Source: Rhodospirillum rubrum ATCC 11170
Lineage (GTDB): Bacteria > Pseudomonadota > Alphaproteobacteria > Rhodospirillales > Rhodospirillaceae
Direction: 5' to 3'
NCBI RefSeq assembly: GCF_000013085.1
Contig: NC_007643.1
Span: 1,907,001-1,971,000 of the forward strand
DNA: 64,000 bases
The translations under genes and the position numbers were made by a program. Position 1 is the stretch's first letter, and every line of letters begins with the position of its first letter. Shown piece by piece: positions 7,994-16,093 of the stretch. The notes beneath the pieces were generated by a model, which saw only the letters and a list, made by a program, of their open reading frames with translations, ran no database searches and had not been told where the DNA came from.

Positions 7994-8773
7994 ATGAGGA
8001 CGATGGCGGAGAATGAACGATCCGGCTCCACGGCTGAGGATGACGAAGGGGGCGCGGTCGTGAGGGGCAGTCGGATCGATGCCGCCTGGAAAGGCCTTCC
8101 CGAGTGTCGGGCCTGCGGTATTCGCGATCTGGCGCTGTTCGCCGATCTCGAAGAGGCCGACTTCAAGCTTATCCACCTGCCGATCGAAGAACTGTCCTAT
8201 GGCGCCGGGGCGGTTCTCTACAACGCCGGCGATCCGGCGCGGGCGGTGATGAGCCTGCGTGGCGGCTTGGTCAAGCTGGTGCAATATCTGGGGGATGGCT
8301 CGCAGCGCATCGTGCGGCTGGTGCGGCCGGGCGATTCCATCGGCCTGGAAGCCACCCTTCAGGACAGCTATGAACATACGGCGGTCTTCCTGCAGCCCGG
8401 AATGGTCTGCCGTATCCCGGTCGAGGTGGTGCGCCGCCTCAACGACGAGACCCCCCGGCTGCACCATCAGTTGATCACCCGCTGGCACCGCAGTCTGAAA
8501 CAGGCCGATGACTGGTTGACCGGCCTGTCGACCGGCAACGCCCGCGCCCGGGTCGCCCGGCTTTTGCTCCATCTCCCCCGCGAGGCCACCGCCGACGGGA
8601 CGCCGATCTGTGTGCTTTTCAGCCGCGAGGATCTGGGGGCCATGCTGGGGGTGACCACCGAGACGGCCAGTCGCATCATCGCCGAAATGAAGCGCAGCGG
8701 CGTGATAAATGAGCGCAAATTCAACCAGTTCGCTTGCGATGACGACGCATTACGCAGTTTGTCTGGTGAATAA
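7994..8773 (+). CDS. Crp/Fnr-family transcription regulator with incomplete Fe-S cysteine set
   Basis: 259 residues: N-terminal cysteine segment, cyclic-nucleotide-type beta-barrel (about 60-160), dimer helix and C-terminal winged HTH. The HTH reads REDLGAMLGVTTETASRII with the recognition helix ending in RIIAEMK. Compared with E. coli FNR, Cys38 and Cys41 (ECRACGIRDLALF) match FNR Cys20 and Cys23, and Cys139 (GMVCRIP, like FNR SMVCEIP) matches Cys122, but the place of Cys29 is alanine. It therefore probably belongs to the FNR branch but cannot build the normal four-cysteine cluster. ATG 7994 was chosen as the first start giving a compact N-terminus; ATG 8003 and upstream starts are possible. 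Confidence 0.85.
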   Translation: MRTMAENERSGSTAEDDEGGAVVRGSRIDAAWKGLPECRACGIRDLALFADLEEADFKLIHLPIEELSYGAGAVLYNAGDPARAVMSLRGGLVKLVQYLGDGSQRIVRLVRPGDSIGLEATLQDSYEHTAVFLQPGMVCRIPVEVVRRLNDETPRLHHQLITRWHRSLKQADDWLTGLSTGNARARVARLLLHLPREATADGTPICVLFSREDLGAMLGVTTETASRIIAEMKRSGVINERKFNQFACDDDALRSLSGE

Positions 8774-9269
8774 TCGGGCATTTCGCCTCTTTTTTTTGCA
8801 CGGCAGGCATGATTTCGCTGCGGGAACGGTCATGCGCTGTGTCAATGCACAGACCCCGGTACCCTCCTAAGCTGTGGTCATCCGTAGTTGACCAGCCTTC
8901 AGGTAGGTCGCGCTGCGGGGGGCGGTGGGCGGCAATTCAACGGGGCGCGTCCGTCCGCCGCCCCTTAAGTAAGGAAATGTCCTTGAATCGTCGGTCCCAG
9001 GGCCGGGGTGCGGCCTTTTTGGCAAGGATATCAGTGTTTTTTTTGGGGTACGCCTAACCCATCACTCTTCAGAAGGAGGTCAGGGTCAAAGGAAGTCGGG
9101 TCCCATCATAGGGGATCCCCATGTGTCGAGCGCCCCACAGTGTGGTTTCTTCGTCACAAGTCCTTTCAAGGAGTCCTTTGTTTCTGCTTCGCTTTGGAGC
9201 GCCGTTCGGATCCATTCAGGGATCGGAGCGGCGCTCCCCATATCAGGGCCCCCTATGTCGGGGCCTTTT
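8774..9269. other. Long intergenic region with structured 3' part
   Basis: Nearly 500 bases between the FNR-like gene and the ACT-domain gene. No reading frame has convincing codon character or homology by eye. The right end contains a long hairpin (9196-9237) and a plus-strand terminator, so a plus-strand noncoding transcript may end here. Confidence 0.45.
9196..9237 (+). ncRNA. Strong hairpin, candidate 3' part of a small RNA
   Basis: GGAGCGCCG (9196-9204) pairs perfectly with CGGCGCTCC (9229-9237), and inside it GATCC (9209-9213) pairs with GGATC (9220-9224) around a short loop. A U-run terminator follows eight bases later. No coding gene precedes it on the plus strand within 400 bases, which favours a noncoding RNA of unknown 5' end. 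Confidence 0.4.
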
Positions 9270-9270
9270 T
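9246..9270 (+). terminator. Rho-independent terminator
   Basis: GGCCCC (9247-9252) and GGGGCC (9260-9265) form a GC stem with a 7-base loop, followed by TTTTT. It points along the plus strand and overlaps the 3' end of the convergent ACT-domain gene. Confidence 0.75.
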
Positions 9271-9794
9271 CACAGGCGCTCGAAAGAGCACGACAGGCCG
9301 AGTTCCTCGGTGGTGTTCTTCACCGTTGCCAGACAGGCGATCTCGCGGTCATCGGCGATCCGCACCTCGAAGCGCATGGCATAGCGCAGGCCTGTGGCCT
9401 CGCTCAGGCGCTGGCTGTCAAGGCGAACGATCGAGGCGCCGTAATCGCCGAAGGCCTCGGCCAAACGGGTCAGCAGGCCCGGGCGATCCCCCCCCGACAC
9501 GATCACCCTGTGGGTGATGGCATTGGCGCCGTCGCCCTCCTCGGGCAGACGGAAGCGGTCGATCCACAGATCGGCGCCCTCGAGTTCGGGCAGGGCGACC
9601 AGCGCCTCGCGCAGATCGGCTTCGGACAGGCTGTCGGGGGCGTCGCAAACGATGGTGAACTCGGCGGCCTTGCCCAGGGTGGCGAAACTGGTGTCGGCGA
9701 GATCGACCCCGAGGTCGAACAGCCGCCCGGCGACGGCGGCGACAAGGCCGGTGCGGTCGGGGCAGGACAGGGCGATACGCAAGGTGGTGGCCAT
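9270..9794 (-). CDS. Double-ACT-domain regulator (GcvR-like)
   Basis: 174 residues made of two ACT domains: the first starts at TLRIALSCPDRTGLVAAVAG, the second at HRVIVSGGDRPGLLTRLAEA near residue 93. The DRTG and DRPG turns are the classical ACT ligand-binding loops. This two-ACT layout without a catalytic domain is that of the glycine cleavage system regulator GcvR and related amino-acid sensors, so sensing of glycine or another amino acid is likely but not proven. ATG 9794 starts right at the first ACT strand. It is monocistronic, with divergent noncoding sequence upstream. Confidence 0.8.
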   Translation of the reverse strand: MATTLRIALSCPDRTGLVAAVAGRLFDLGVDLADTSFATLGKAAEFTIVCDAPDSLSEADLREALVALPELEGADLWIDRFRLPEEGDGANAITHRVIVSGGDRPGLLTRLAEAFGDYGASIVRLDSQRLSEATGLRYAMRFEVRIADDREIACLATVKNTTEELGLSCSFERL

Positions 9795-10138
9795 AATCGG
9801 AAGCTCTCCTCGGGTTCGTCGGTGGCGGGGGCGCCGGTTCGCGGATTCGCGGGCGGGGAACCAGGGCGGCCCAGGGACGTTTTCCCCCATTGCCCGGGTT
9901 GAGCGCAAGAAGAAGACCCGGGAGGCGTTTTGGAAGGGCGACCGGGAGCGGGAAAAACGGCTCGGCCGACACCGGGGACGGCGAAGGGAGCGGGAATGCC
10001 CGCCCTGCTTGCCGGCAGTAATCTCCTTGTGACACCCGAAAGGAAAACGGTGGGTTTTTCGTCAAGCCTCTCCTATAGTCGGTATGTGGATAAAGTCATC
10101 GTCAGAGACCATCGGGCAAGTGGCAAGGGAGACTAGGG
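9795..10138. other. Intergenic region, no gene seen
   Basis: About 340 bases between divergent genes. No convincing reading frame. AT-richer sequence at 10060-10100 probably holds the promoter of the 147-residue protein. GTGACACCC at 10029-10037 is the reverse complement of part of the string seen at 1087 and 3455. Confidence 0.4.
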
Positions 10139-10582
10139 ATGTCGGTCACCAACAAGGTGACAGGCGCGTCAAGCGCCTTCTCGGCGGCCGCCAATACCCG
10201 GCTGGGCGAGGGGATTCGCGCCGCCACGGCTTCCCAGTCCTTTGCGCCGGTCCTGGAAATCGCCGCGAGCGCCCAATCGGGCCCCGAGGAAAGCAGCCTG
10301 CGCAATAATGACTGGGGCGGAACGGGGGCCGAAGGCGATGTCGGCAAGGATACGTCCTCTCCGCTGCCCAATCTGCCGGTGCGCATGGGCTCGGTGTTGG
10401 CCTCCAACAGCTTTGCCCAGATCCTCTTCGACTTTCGCGTGCGCGAGCCCTCGCGCTCGGCCCTGCCGATACGAACCGCCAGCCGCGAGGGGACCGATGT
10501 CTATCAGTCCAATATCCGCGTGTTGGCCGCCCGTTTTTCCGGCGAAAAGACGACCGGAACCGTGGTCAACCGGTTCTATTGA
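10139..10582 (+). CDS. Conserved-looking protein of unknown function, 147 residues
   Basis: I do not recognise a family. The N-terminal 60 residues are rich in Ala, Ser and Thr and look disordered, including ATASQSFAPVLEIAASAQSG. The C-terminal half is more ordered, with PVRMGSVLASNSFAQILFDF and a final TGTVVNRFY. There is no signal peptide or membrane segment. The start ATG 10139 has an AAGGGAGAC-type site upstream. The flexible N-terminus and short structured C-terminus would suit a small regulatory or export-related protein, but this is only an impression. Confidence 0.7.
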   Translation: MSVTNKVTGASSAFSAAANTRLGEGIRAATASQSFAPVLEIAASAQSGPEESSLRNNDWGGTGAEGDVGKDTSSPLPNLPVRMGSVLASNSFAQILFDFRVREPSRSALPIRTASREGTDVYQSNIRVLAARFSGEKTTGTVVNRFY

Positions 10583-10777
10583 GGCCGGACTGTCGACAAA
10601 GTCCAGGCGCGCCGCTCTGACAGGGTGAGAGGGGAACCAATCATCGTGTCCCACTCCGCTTCGCAGCGTGAGGGCGATTTGGCCTGTCGATGTTTTGGGC
10701 GCTGGTCCTGTCCCCCGTATTGCGGTATTGTCACTGTTTTTAGAGCAGTAAGGGGCGGGAAAGGACCGTCGCGGTCA

Positions 10778-11545
10778 ATGATTGCAAGTTATATTATTTG
10801 CACGACCCCTAGAAGCGGCAGCACGCTTCTATGTAGGATTTTAGCCGCCACAGGAAAAACCGGCAATCCAGACTCTTTTTATCATAAAGCTGACTTCATG
10901 CACGAGTGGGCGGTCGAATGGGGGCTGCCTGATCGTGATACCCTGTCCAAGACGGAGTTCGCGCGCGCCTATTTGGCTGCGGCGCTAAAGGCGGGCAAAG
11001 CCGGAACGGACCTATTCGGCCTGCGGCTGCAAGCGCAGTATTTAGGGCTGTTGTCGGAAACGCTCGATCACCTTTATCCCGGCTTGCCTTCCGATGCCCA
11101 TCGTTTCGAGCGGGCCTTTGGAAAAACTCTATACCTTCACCTCTCGCGTGCCGACAAGGTGGCGCAGGCTGTCTCCCTGCAAAAGGCGCAGCAGAGCGGG
11201 CTTTGGCATCTCCATGCCGATGGGACGGAGCTTGAGCGACTGACCCCCTCACAAACACCGCGTTATGATTTTCAGTCCCTGGATCGCCAAGTCAGGGCCC
11301 TTGAACGCGATGATGAGGCCTGGACCACGTGGTTCGACCGTCATCAAATCAATCCCCTTCGTGTCTCTTACGAGACTTTCGTCGATCAACCCGTTGAAAC
11401 GGTGAGTGATATCTGTCGGGCGCTCGGCAAGGAGCCGCCGCAGGCGACGGCTGTCAGGATCGATCTCAAGAAGCTCTCTGATGAGGTTAATCTTGAGTGG
11501 ATCGGCCGCTACAAAGAGGATTTGCTGGAATTTAGTCGAATCTAG
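10778..11545 (+). CDS. Stf0-type sulfotransferase
   Basis: 255 residues. The PAPS-binding 5'-phosphosulfate loop TTPRSGSTLLCRIL is at residues 9-22, and a 3'-phosphate region with HLSRADKVAQAVSLQKA follows near residue 120, as in the Stf0/LpsS family that sulfates trehalose or lipopolysaccharide sugars. ATG 10778 places the PAPS loop at the very N-terminus, as usual in this family; a purine-rich GGAAAGGA is upstream. The first 150 bases are markedly AT-richer than neighbouring genes, suggesting recent transfer. It is followed after 18 bases by a methyltransferase gene, so both may modify the same glycan or metabolite. Confidence 0.85.
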   Translation: MIASYIICTTPRSGSTLLCRILAATGKTGNPDSFYHKADFMHEWAVEWGLPDRDTLSKTEFARAYLAAALKAGKAGTDLFGLRLQAQYLGLLSETLDHLYPGLPSDAHRFERAFGKTLYLHLSRADKVAQAVSLQKAQQSGLWHLHADGTELERLTPSQTPRYDFQSLDRQVRALERDDEAWTTWFDRHQINPLRVSYETFVDQPVETVSDICRALGKEPPQATAVRIDLKKLSDEVNLEWIGRYKEDLLEFSRI

Positions 11546-11563
11546 CGTGAGGACGAAGGGATC

Positions 11564-12172
11564 ATGACCGGCCGTCCTGAAGACTCGGTGATCGATATTT
11601 ACCAGCGTCACGGCGCCGCGTGGGCCAAACTGCGTGGCGACCGCTTGGCGGAGGGGGGATGGCTCGATCGCTTTTGCGAACTGCTTCCCGCCACCGCAAG
11701 CGTGCTCGACATCGGCTGCGGTTCCGGCCTGCCGATCGCCCGCGAACTGGTTCGACGCGGCTTTGACGTGACGGGGGTGGACGGCGCTTCGACCATGCTC
11801 GCGCTGTTCCGGCGCAATCTGCCGGGGACACCGGCCCATCTCGCCGATATGCGAGAGCTCGCCTTAGGCCGCCGTTTCGACGGCTTGCTCGCGTGGGATA
11901 GCTTTTTCCACCTCTCGCCCGCTGATCAGCGGGCCATGTTCCGCCGTTTCCAAGCTCATGCCGCGGCCGGTGCTGCGCTGATGTTCACCAGTGGACCGGC
12001 CGAAGGGAGCGCGATTGGTGAATTGGCGGGCGATCGGCTTTACCACGGCAGCCTCGGCTCGGATGACTATCGCGCTTTGCTCGACGCCAGCGGCTTTGAG
12101 GGTGTCGATCACATCGTGGAAGACCCGACCTGCGGCTATCGCACCATCTGGCTGGCTCGCCAACGCCGGTGA
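11564..12172 (+). CDS. Class I SAM-dependent methyltransferase
   Basis: 202 residues, a single Rossmann methyltransferase domain. Motif I is VLDIGCGSGLPIA near residue 47, the acidic end of strand 2 is VTGVDGAS near residue 70, and motif IV region reads FDGLLAWDSFFHLS near residue 105. Length fits small-molecule methyltransferases; the substrate is not visible. It lies 18 bases after the sulfotransferase and is probably co-transcribed. A perfect 10-base inverted repeat at 12183-12222 follows the stop codon. Confidence 0.88.
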   Translation: MTGRPEDSVIDIYQRHGAAWAKLRGDRLAEGGWLDRFCELLPATASVLDIGCGSGLPIARELVRRGFDVTGVDGASTMLALFRRNLPGTPAHLADMRELALGRRFDGLLAWDSFFHLSPADQRAMFRRFQAHAAAGAALMFTSGPAEGSAIGELAGDRLYHGSLGSDDYRALLDASGFEGVDHIVEDPTCGYRTIWLARQRR

Positions 12173-12182
12173 TCGGCTCGTG

Positions 12183-12222
12183 AGAGCGGCGTGCGTGAAA
12201 TTGGGTCTCCGAACGCCGCTCT
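12183..12222 (+). terminator. Inverted repeat after the methyltransferase gene
   Basis: AGAGCGGCGT (12183-12192) and ACGCCGCTCT (12213-12222) are perfect 10-base arms with a 20-base loop, directly after the stop codon. There is no U-run, so it may be a rho-dependent end or mRNA-stabilising structure. Confidence 0.45.
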
Positions 12223-12252
12223 AAGATCTTGATAGTCAAGAAAATCGTCATC

Positions 12253-12271
12253 GCACTCTGGTTCAGAGTGC
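12253..12271 (-). terminator. Hairpin after ydbL
   Basis: GCACTCTG-GTT-CAGAGTGC, 8-base perfect arms, lies 12 bases beyond the ydbL stop codon on the minus strand. The following sequence is only weakly T-rich, so termination strength is uncertain. Confidence 0.45.
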
Positions 12272-12282
12272 TCGGATTTACC

Positions 12283-12618
12283 CTAGCGGCAACTGCCGTG
12301 GCGTTCGCGCAGCTTCACGCCGCTGACCGCCTGCATCTCCAGCAGCGTCACCCCTTCCTTGCGGGCGGCCTCCTGATAGAGCCGCAGCCTTTGGCTGTTG
12401 GTGCTGTCGACCAGGGCCTTGACCTCGGGGGTGGGGGTGACGGCCTTGAGCAGGCCGTCGGCGCCCTCGCACACCTGACCGGCCGAGCGCGCCTGGTCAA
12501 GGCCGAGCGCCAGGGCCGGGGAGGCGCCAAGGATCCCCAGGCCGAGGACCAGGGTCACTCCGGCCAGGGCCTTGGACAGGGGGGGCAGCGACATGATCCG
12601 TTTCTTGACGGTGGTCAT
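12283..12618 (-). CDS. ydbL: YdbL-family periplasmic protein (DUF1318)
   Basis: 111 residues with a signal peptide (hydrophobic segment VTLVLGLGILGASPALAL around residues 21-38) and a DUF1318 domain: GLDQARSAGQVCEGADG, then TPEVKALVDSTNSQR and a C-terminal MQAVSGVKL. YdbL belongs with YdbH and YnbE, which together help lipid traffic between the two membranes; in E. coli YdbL is proposed to modulate the YdbH-YnbE bridge. Its ATG shares a base with the TGA of ynbE (TGATG), so translation is coupled. Confidence 0.88.
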   Translation of the reverse strand: MTTVKKRIMSLPPLSKALAGVTLVLGLGILGASPALALGLDQARSAGQVCEGADGLLKAVTPTPEVKALVDSTNSQRLRLYQEAARKEGVTLLEMQAVSGVKLRERHGSCR

Positions 12619-12848
12619 CAGAAGACTCCCGGATTCTGCTGGTGAAGATCTTCGACCTCGCGTTCAAGCCGGATCCGCACGTTCTGTTCGATCGTGACAT
12701 TGAGATCGATGCGGATCGGCTTGTCCGGCGCCTCGATTTTGACCGTTGGCTGACAGGCGGCCAATCCGGCGACCAGGGCGCCGCAGAGCGCCAGCAGGGG
12801 AAACAGTCCTTGGGGGGGAAGGGGTCCGAGTCGTCGGGCCTTGATCAT
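12618..12848 (-). CDS. ynbE: YnbE-like outer membrane lipoprotein
   Basis: 76 residues. The signal sequence ends in a lipobox LAAC near residue 32, followed by PTVKIEAPDKPIRIDLNVTI and a basic/acidic helix (RIRLEREVEDLHQQ). YnbE is a short lipoprotein that polymerises along YdbH to finish a periplasm-spanning bridge for phospholipid transport. Gene order ydbH-ynbE-ydbL on the minus strand is the conserved one. The stop codon overlaps the ydbL start by one base. Confidence 0.85.
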   Translation of the reverse strand: MIKARRLGPLPPQGLFPLLALCGALVAGLAACQPTVKIEAPDKPIRIDLNVTIEQNVRIRLEREVEDLHQQNPGVF

Positions 12849-12937
12849 GCCGTCTCCATTTTTTGGGCCGATGAGCGCAACGCCGGCCGCCTAAGCCTAC
12901 CCCCGATCCGCCGATGAGGACAAGCCGGGCGCTTCGA

Positions 12938-14839
12938 TCAGCCGTCGCCCTCGATCTGGCGCAGGCTGTCCATGAACTGATCCATGTTCTCGCGGATGCG
13001 ATCGGGGATGGCGTAGGTTTGCAGATTGCTGCGAACGAGCTGGGCCAGGGCGCCATTCAAAGTGACATTGAGATCAACGGGATAGCCGCCGTAAAGATCG
13101 GGATTGGCGCCCTGGACCCGCAGGCCCAACGTCAGCTTCGCCGAGGAGGCGCCGTTCACCGTCAGCCCTAGCGACTGGTAGTGAAAGTTATCCAGGGCCA
13201 GCAGCAGCAAGGCCACCCCCTGGTTGCCCTGGGCCAGGGTGGTCGGCGGCGAGGGCGGGCGGTAGCGCAGCAGCCCGGGGGCGTCGGAGGTGAGGGAGGC
13301 GTTGTCGATCCACACCCCGCCATCGGGTTCTAGACGCAGCGGCACTGTGCCGCTCAGGCTGCCTTCGGCGGTCAAGCCATCGAGTTTGACCAGGGCCGCC
13401 AGATCGGCCAGCCCAACCCGCTCGATGGTCAGCGGGATCGTCATCCTGCCCCCGGCCAACGGCACCCGCAAGGCCCCGGTCGAAACCCGGCCGCCGGCCA
13501 GGGTCAGGCTGGCGGTTTCCACCCGCAAGGCGCCCTTGCCATCGGGACGGTAGCGTACCGTCAACGCGGTCAAGGGCACGCCAAGATCGATGGCGGCGAC
13601 GCTGGCGTCCTGGAGCGGCCCGGAGGGTGGCCAAAGCTGGTCCAGGCGCAGCACGCCGTTCAGGCCGCTAAGGGGAATTCCCTGAACGACGGCGTCGATA
13701 TCCTTGAAAAGGATCTGAACATTTTCCGACACCCCTTTGTCATCCCAGGAAAGATCGCCTTTCGCCGCCAGGGTTCCGGCCACAGTGCCCAGGCCGTTCA
13801 AGACGCCATGAAGATCGCCCGGCTGCAGGGCCCCGGCCTTGAAGGTCATCGGCTTGGCCGCCAGTTTGATCTGGCCGGCGCTCGTATCGGGGGTCATCTC
13901 GCCCTTGACGACGACCGCCAGCCGCCCGCTTTTATCGTCCAGGCGGGCGGTGATCGGCAAACGCCCACCCTCGCCGGCCTGGGCATCGACGCTGAGGGCG
14001 AGCGTCAACGGCGCGCGGGGTTTTTCATCGCCGGGTAGGCGGGTGAGGCGGGCGGTCAGGGCGCCGCTTGGCCCCTGATCGGAAACCACCAAAGGCCCGC
14101 TCAGGCCATCGGCCTTGATATCGAGGCCCTCGATCTGGCCCGCCGTCAGCGCCAGGGTAAGCGGGACGGTGGCGCTTGGCGGGATCTGGCCGCTGACCAT
14201 CCCCTCCACGCCGGTCAGGATCACCGGTCCGCCGGCGGTCAGGAGGCGGGCCTCGCTGAGCGTCGTCGCCAAGCCGTCGCCAACCACCGCGCCGCTGAGG
14301 CGATTCCAGCTCAGCGGACCCGAGACCTTCAGCCCGATGTCTTCGACCACCAGCCCGCCGGCCGCCCTGGGGAGCGCGTCTCCCTCGGCCGGGGGGGCGT
14401 CATCGCTACCGAAGACAAGGCGATCAAGGTGGAGGTCGGCGGCCACCCGGGCGGTGATCTGGCCGCCGCTCCAGCCAAGGTCCTCGGCCCGCGCCGATCC
14501 GCGCAGCGGCCCAACCCCGGCCGTGGGCCAGCCAAGGCTGGTCACGTCGTCCAGGGTCAGGCTGTCGATCCGCCCGCCGATCAGCCCCTGGGGAGTGAAG
14601 GCGGCTTCAAGCGTGGCGATGGTGGTCTGGCCACCCTCAAGGCGGACCCCGCTGGCGGTCAGGCCGGTCGCGCCGAGATGAAGGCTTTGGGCTTCGATCA
14701 GCGGCAGGCCGAAAGCGGGCAGGCGATCGCGCAGGATCCACAGCGCCAATTGGTCGCGCCCGGCCAGAACGCCGGTCACCGCGCCCAGGCCGATCAGGCC
14801 GAGGCCGGCGAGCGGAAGAAGCAGGCGCCTTCGTGACAT
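12938..14839 (-). CDS. ydbH: YdbH-family AsmA-like phospholipid transport protein
   Basis: 633 residues, anchored by one N-terminal membrane helix (PLAGLGLIGLGAVTGVLAG, about 9-27) and otherwise periplasmic. The body is built of repeating amphipathic beta-strand segments, and the C-terminal third has the YdbH-type region with VRYRPDGKGALRVETASL, EGSLSGTVPLRLEPDGGVWI and a final LNVTLNGALAQLVR. YdbH, TamB and YhdP are AsmA-like bridges moving glycerophospholipid to the outer membrane. At 633 residues it is shorter than the E. coli protein of roughly 880. It is first in the operon with ynbE (89 bases downstream) and ydbL. Confidence 0.85.
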   Translation of the reverse strand: MSRRRLLLPLAGLGLIGLGAVTGVLAGRDQLALWILRDRLPAFGLPLIEAQSLHLGATGLTASGVRLEGGQTTIATLEAAFTPQGLIGGRIDSLTLDDVTSLGWPTAGVGPLRGSARAEDLGWSGGQITARVAADLHLDRLVFGSDDAPPAEGDALPRAAGGLVVEDIGLKVSGPLSWNRLSGAVVGDGLATTLSEARLLTAGGPVILTGVEGMVSGQIPPSATVPLTLALTAGQIEGLDIKADGLSGPLVVSDQGPSGALTARLTRLPGDEKPRAPLTLALSVDAQAGEGGRLPITARLDDKSGRLAVVVKGEMTPDTSAGQIKLAAKPMTFKAGALQPGDLHGVLNGLGTVAGTLAAKGDLSWDDKGVSENVQILFKDIDAVVQGIPLSGLNGVLRLDQLWPPSGPLQDASVAAIDLGVPLTALTVRYRPDGKGALRVETASLTLAGGRVSTGALRVPLAGGRMTIPLTIERVGLADLAALVKLDGLTAEGSLSGTVPLRLEPDGGVWIDNASLTSDAPGLLRYRPPSPPTTLAQGNQGVALLLLALDNFHYQSLGLTVNGASSAKLTLGLRVQGANPDLYGGYPVDLNVTLNGALAQLVRSNLQTYAIPDRIRENMDQFMDSLRQIEGDG

Positions 14840-14938
14840 CTTTGGGAGATCCTTTCTCGTGCGCTATGATGGATCCCTTCCGGGGGCGGCGCCGCCCGCC
14901 GGGCTTCTCCCACTTTCGCATAGGATTGGGCGCTTTCC

Positions 14939-15547
14939 ATGGCTTCGACGCGGCCGCCTTTGGTGGAAACCACGTTCGATGTGGCCAATTGGTTCATCGA
15001 TCGGGCGCTGAACGATAACGAATATCTGCAGCCCCAGAAGCTGCATCGGCTGATGTTTCTGGCCCAGGCCTATTTCGCCGTGGCCAATAATGGTCAACGG
15101 CTGATGCCGGCGATTTTCATCGCCGATGCGGTGGGGCCGCTCGAGCCCAATATCTATCGGGCCTTTGAAACCCAGAAGGCCTGGATCACCCAGGAGAAGA
15201 TGCCCGAAAAGGCCACCTTGTTCCTGGATAATATCTGGCGGCGCTTTGGCGGGCATTCGGCCGAGCATCTAAGCAAGGTCATCCGCAAGCATCCGCCCTA
15301 TGCCGAGGCCTTCGCCGAGCATCCGCGCAGCGTCATCACCGAGGAGGCGATGGTGGCCTTCTATGGCAATATCCGCGTTGACGGCCCGGCCGGCCAGCGC
15401 ACCGCCGGCGGCGTGGCCCATAGCGCCGATGCACCGGCCCTGGAAACCGTTTTGCGCCCCCGGGTCATGCGCTCGCATAAGGGTAAGCCGGTCAACGTCA
15501 TGCCCTGGATGCCGCGCAAGGGCCCGCCGCGCGATGACAACCAATAG
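14939..15547 (+). CDS. Panacea (SocA/DUF4065-like) domain protein, stand-alone
   Basis: 202 residues. The first 130 fit the Panacea antitoxin fold: TFDVANWFIDRALNDNEYLQPQKLHRLMFLAQ (shown in part, residues 9-41) with the typical FDVANWFI and QKLHRLMFLAQAYF motifs, then PLEPNIYRAFE. The remaining 70 residues are basic and Pro-rich. Panacea domains occur as antitoxins (SocA in Caulobacter) and phage-associated proteins, but no toxin gene adjoins this one: the neighbours are ydbH (divergent) and a secreted protein. A housekeeping adaptor role is therefore as likely as antitoxin. Start ATG 14939 has no clear ribosome binding site. Confidence 0.78.
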   Translation: MASTRPPLVETTFDVANWFIDRALNDNEYLQPQKLHRLMFLAQAYFAVANNGQRLMPAIFIADAVGPLEPNIYRAFETQKAWITQEKMPEKATLFLDNIWRRFGGHSAEHLSKVIRKHPPYAEAFAEHPRSVITEEAMVAFYGNIRVDGPAGQRTAGGVAHSADAPALETVLRPRVMRSHKGKPVNVMPWMPRKGPPRDDNQ

Positions 15548-15658
15548 GCCAAAGCCGAACGGCTAAGCCAAAAGGATTGCTTTGGCCTGCGAACAGGCTT
15601 GCGCCGGCCCCGGCCTTGGCCCACCCTTGGTTTTCCCTTCTGACAGGATGCCCGCCCG

Positions 15659-16081
15659 ATGTGCGCCGCCCCTTCTCCCAGGCCCCCGCGTCACGCCCAG
15701 GCGCTCCTGGTTCTGGTCTGCTGCCTTGTCGGCGGCCCGGCGGCCCTGGCCGCCGACAGCCTGGAAACCACCCGGCGCTATGGCACGGGAACGGCGCCTT
15801 ACCGGCAGGTTGGCGATTTGCGCAAGGACCTTTCGGTGCTGTGTCGGCGCGGCCAATTCAATCAGGTCAAGATCGATGGGCTTTATATCGGCTATCGCGG
15901 CAAGGACGCGGCGGGCAAGCCGATCGAAGGCGGCAAGACGATCACCGGCATCGCCAAGAAGGGCTATAACCTTTTCGATCCGCAGAACAAGGCCGAAGAC
16001 AACGTGACCTACCACTTCCACAACGACACGCTGTCGAATTGCCTGGTTTTCGAGGCCAAGCCGCCGCCGCCCGGCCCCTGA
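15659..16081 (+). CDS. Secreted protein of unknown function, 140 residues
   Basis: A clear signal peptide is present: basic start (RPPRHAQ), hydrophobic core ALLVLVCCLVGGPAALA and a likely cleavage after ALA near residue 31. The mature part of about 109 residues is polar and beta-rich with two further cysteines (LSVLCRRG and LSNCLVF) that could form a disulfide. The motif HFHNDTLSNC near the C-terminus is striking but not one I recognise. It is convergent with the antiporter operon. Confidence 0.7.
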   Translation: MCAAPSPRPPRHAQALLVLVCCLVGGPAALAADSLETTRRYGTGTAPYRQVGDLRKDLSVLCRRGQFNQVKIDGLYIGYRGKDAAGKPIEGGKTITGIAKKGYNLFDPQNKAEDNVTYHFHNDTLSNCLVFEAKPPPPGP

Positions 16082-16093
16082 TCCTTATCGGGT

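Noticed and set aside
9060-9120. SRP (4.5S) or 6S RNA signature near GGTCAGGGTCAAAGGAAG
   Set aside because: The SRP GGAA tetraloop and its conserved flanks are not formed, and no 6S open bubble can be drawn.
8774-9245. Short frames in the gap behind the FNR-like gene
   Set aside because: Repetitive, Arg/Ser-rich translations without ribosome binding sites; RNA structure explains the region better.
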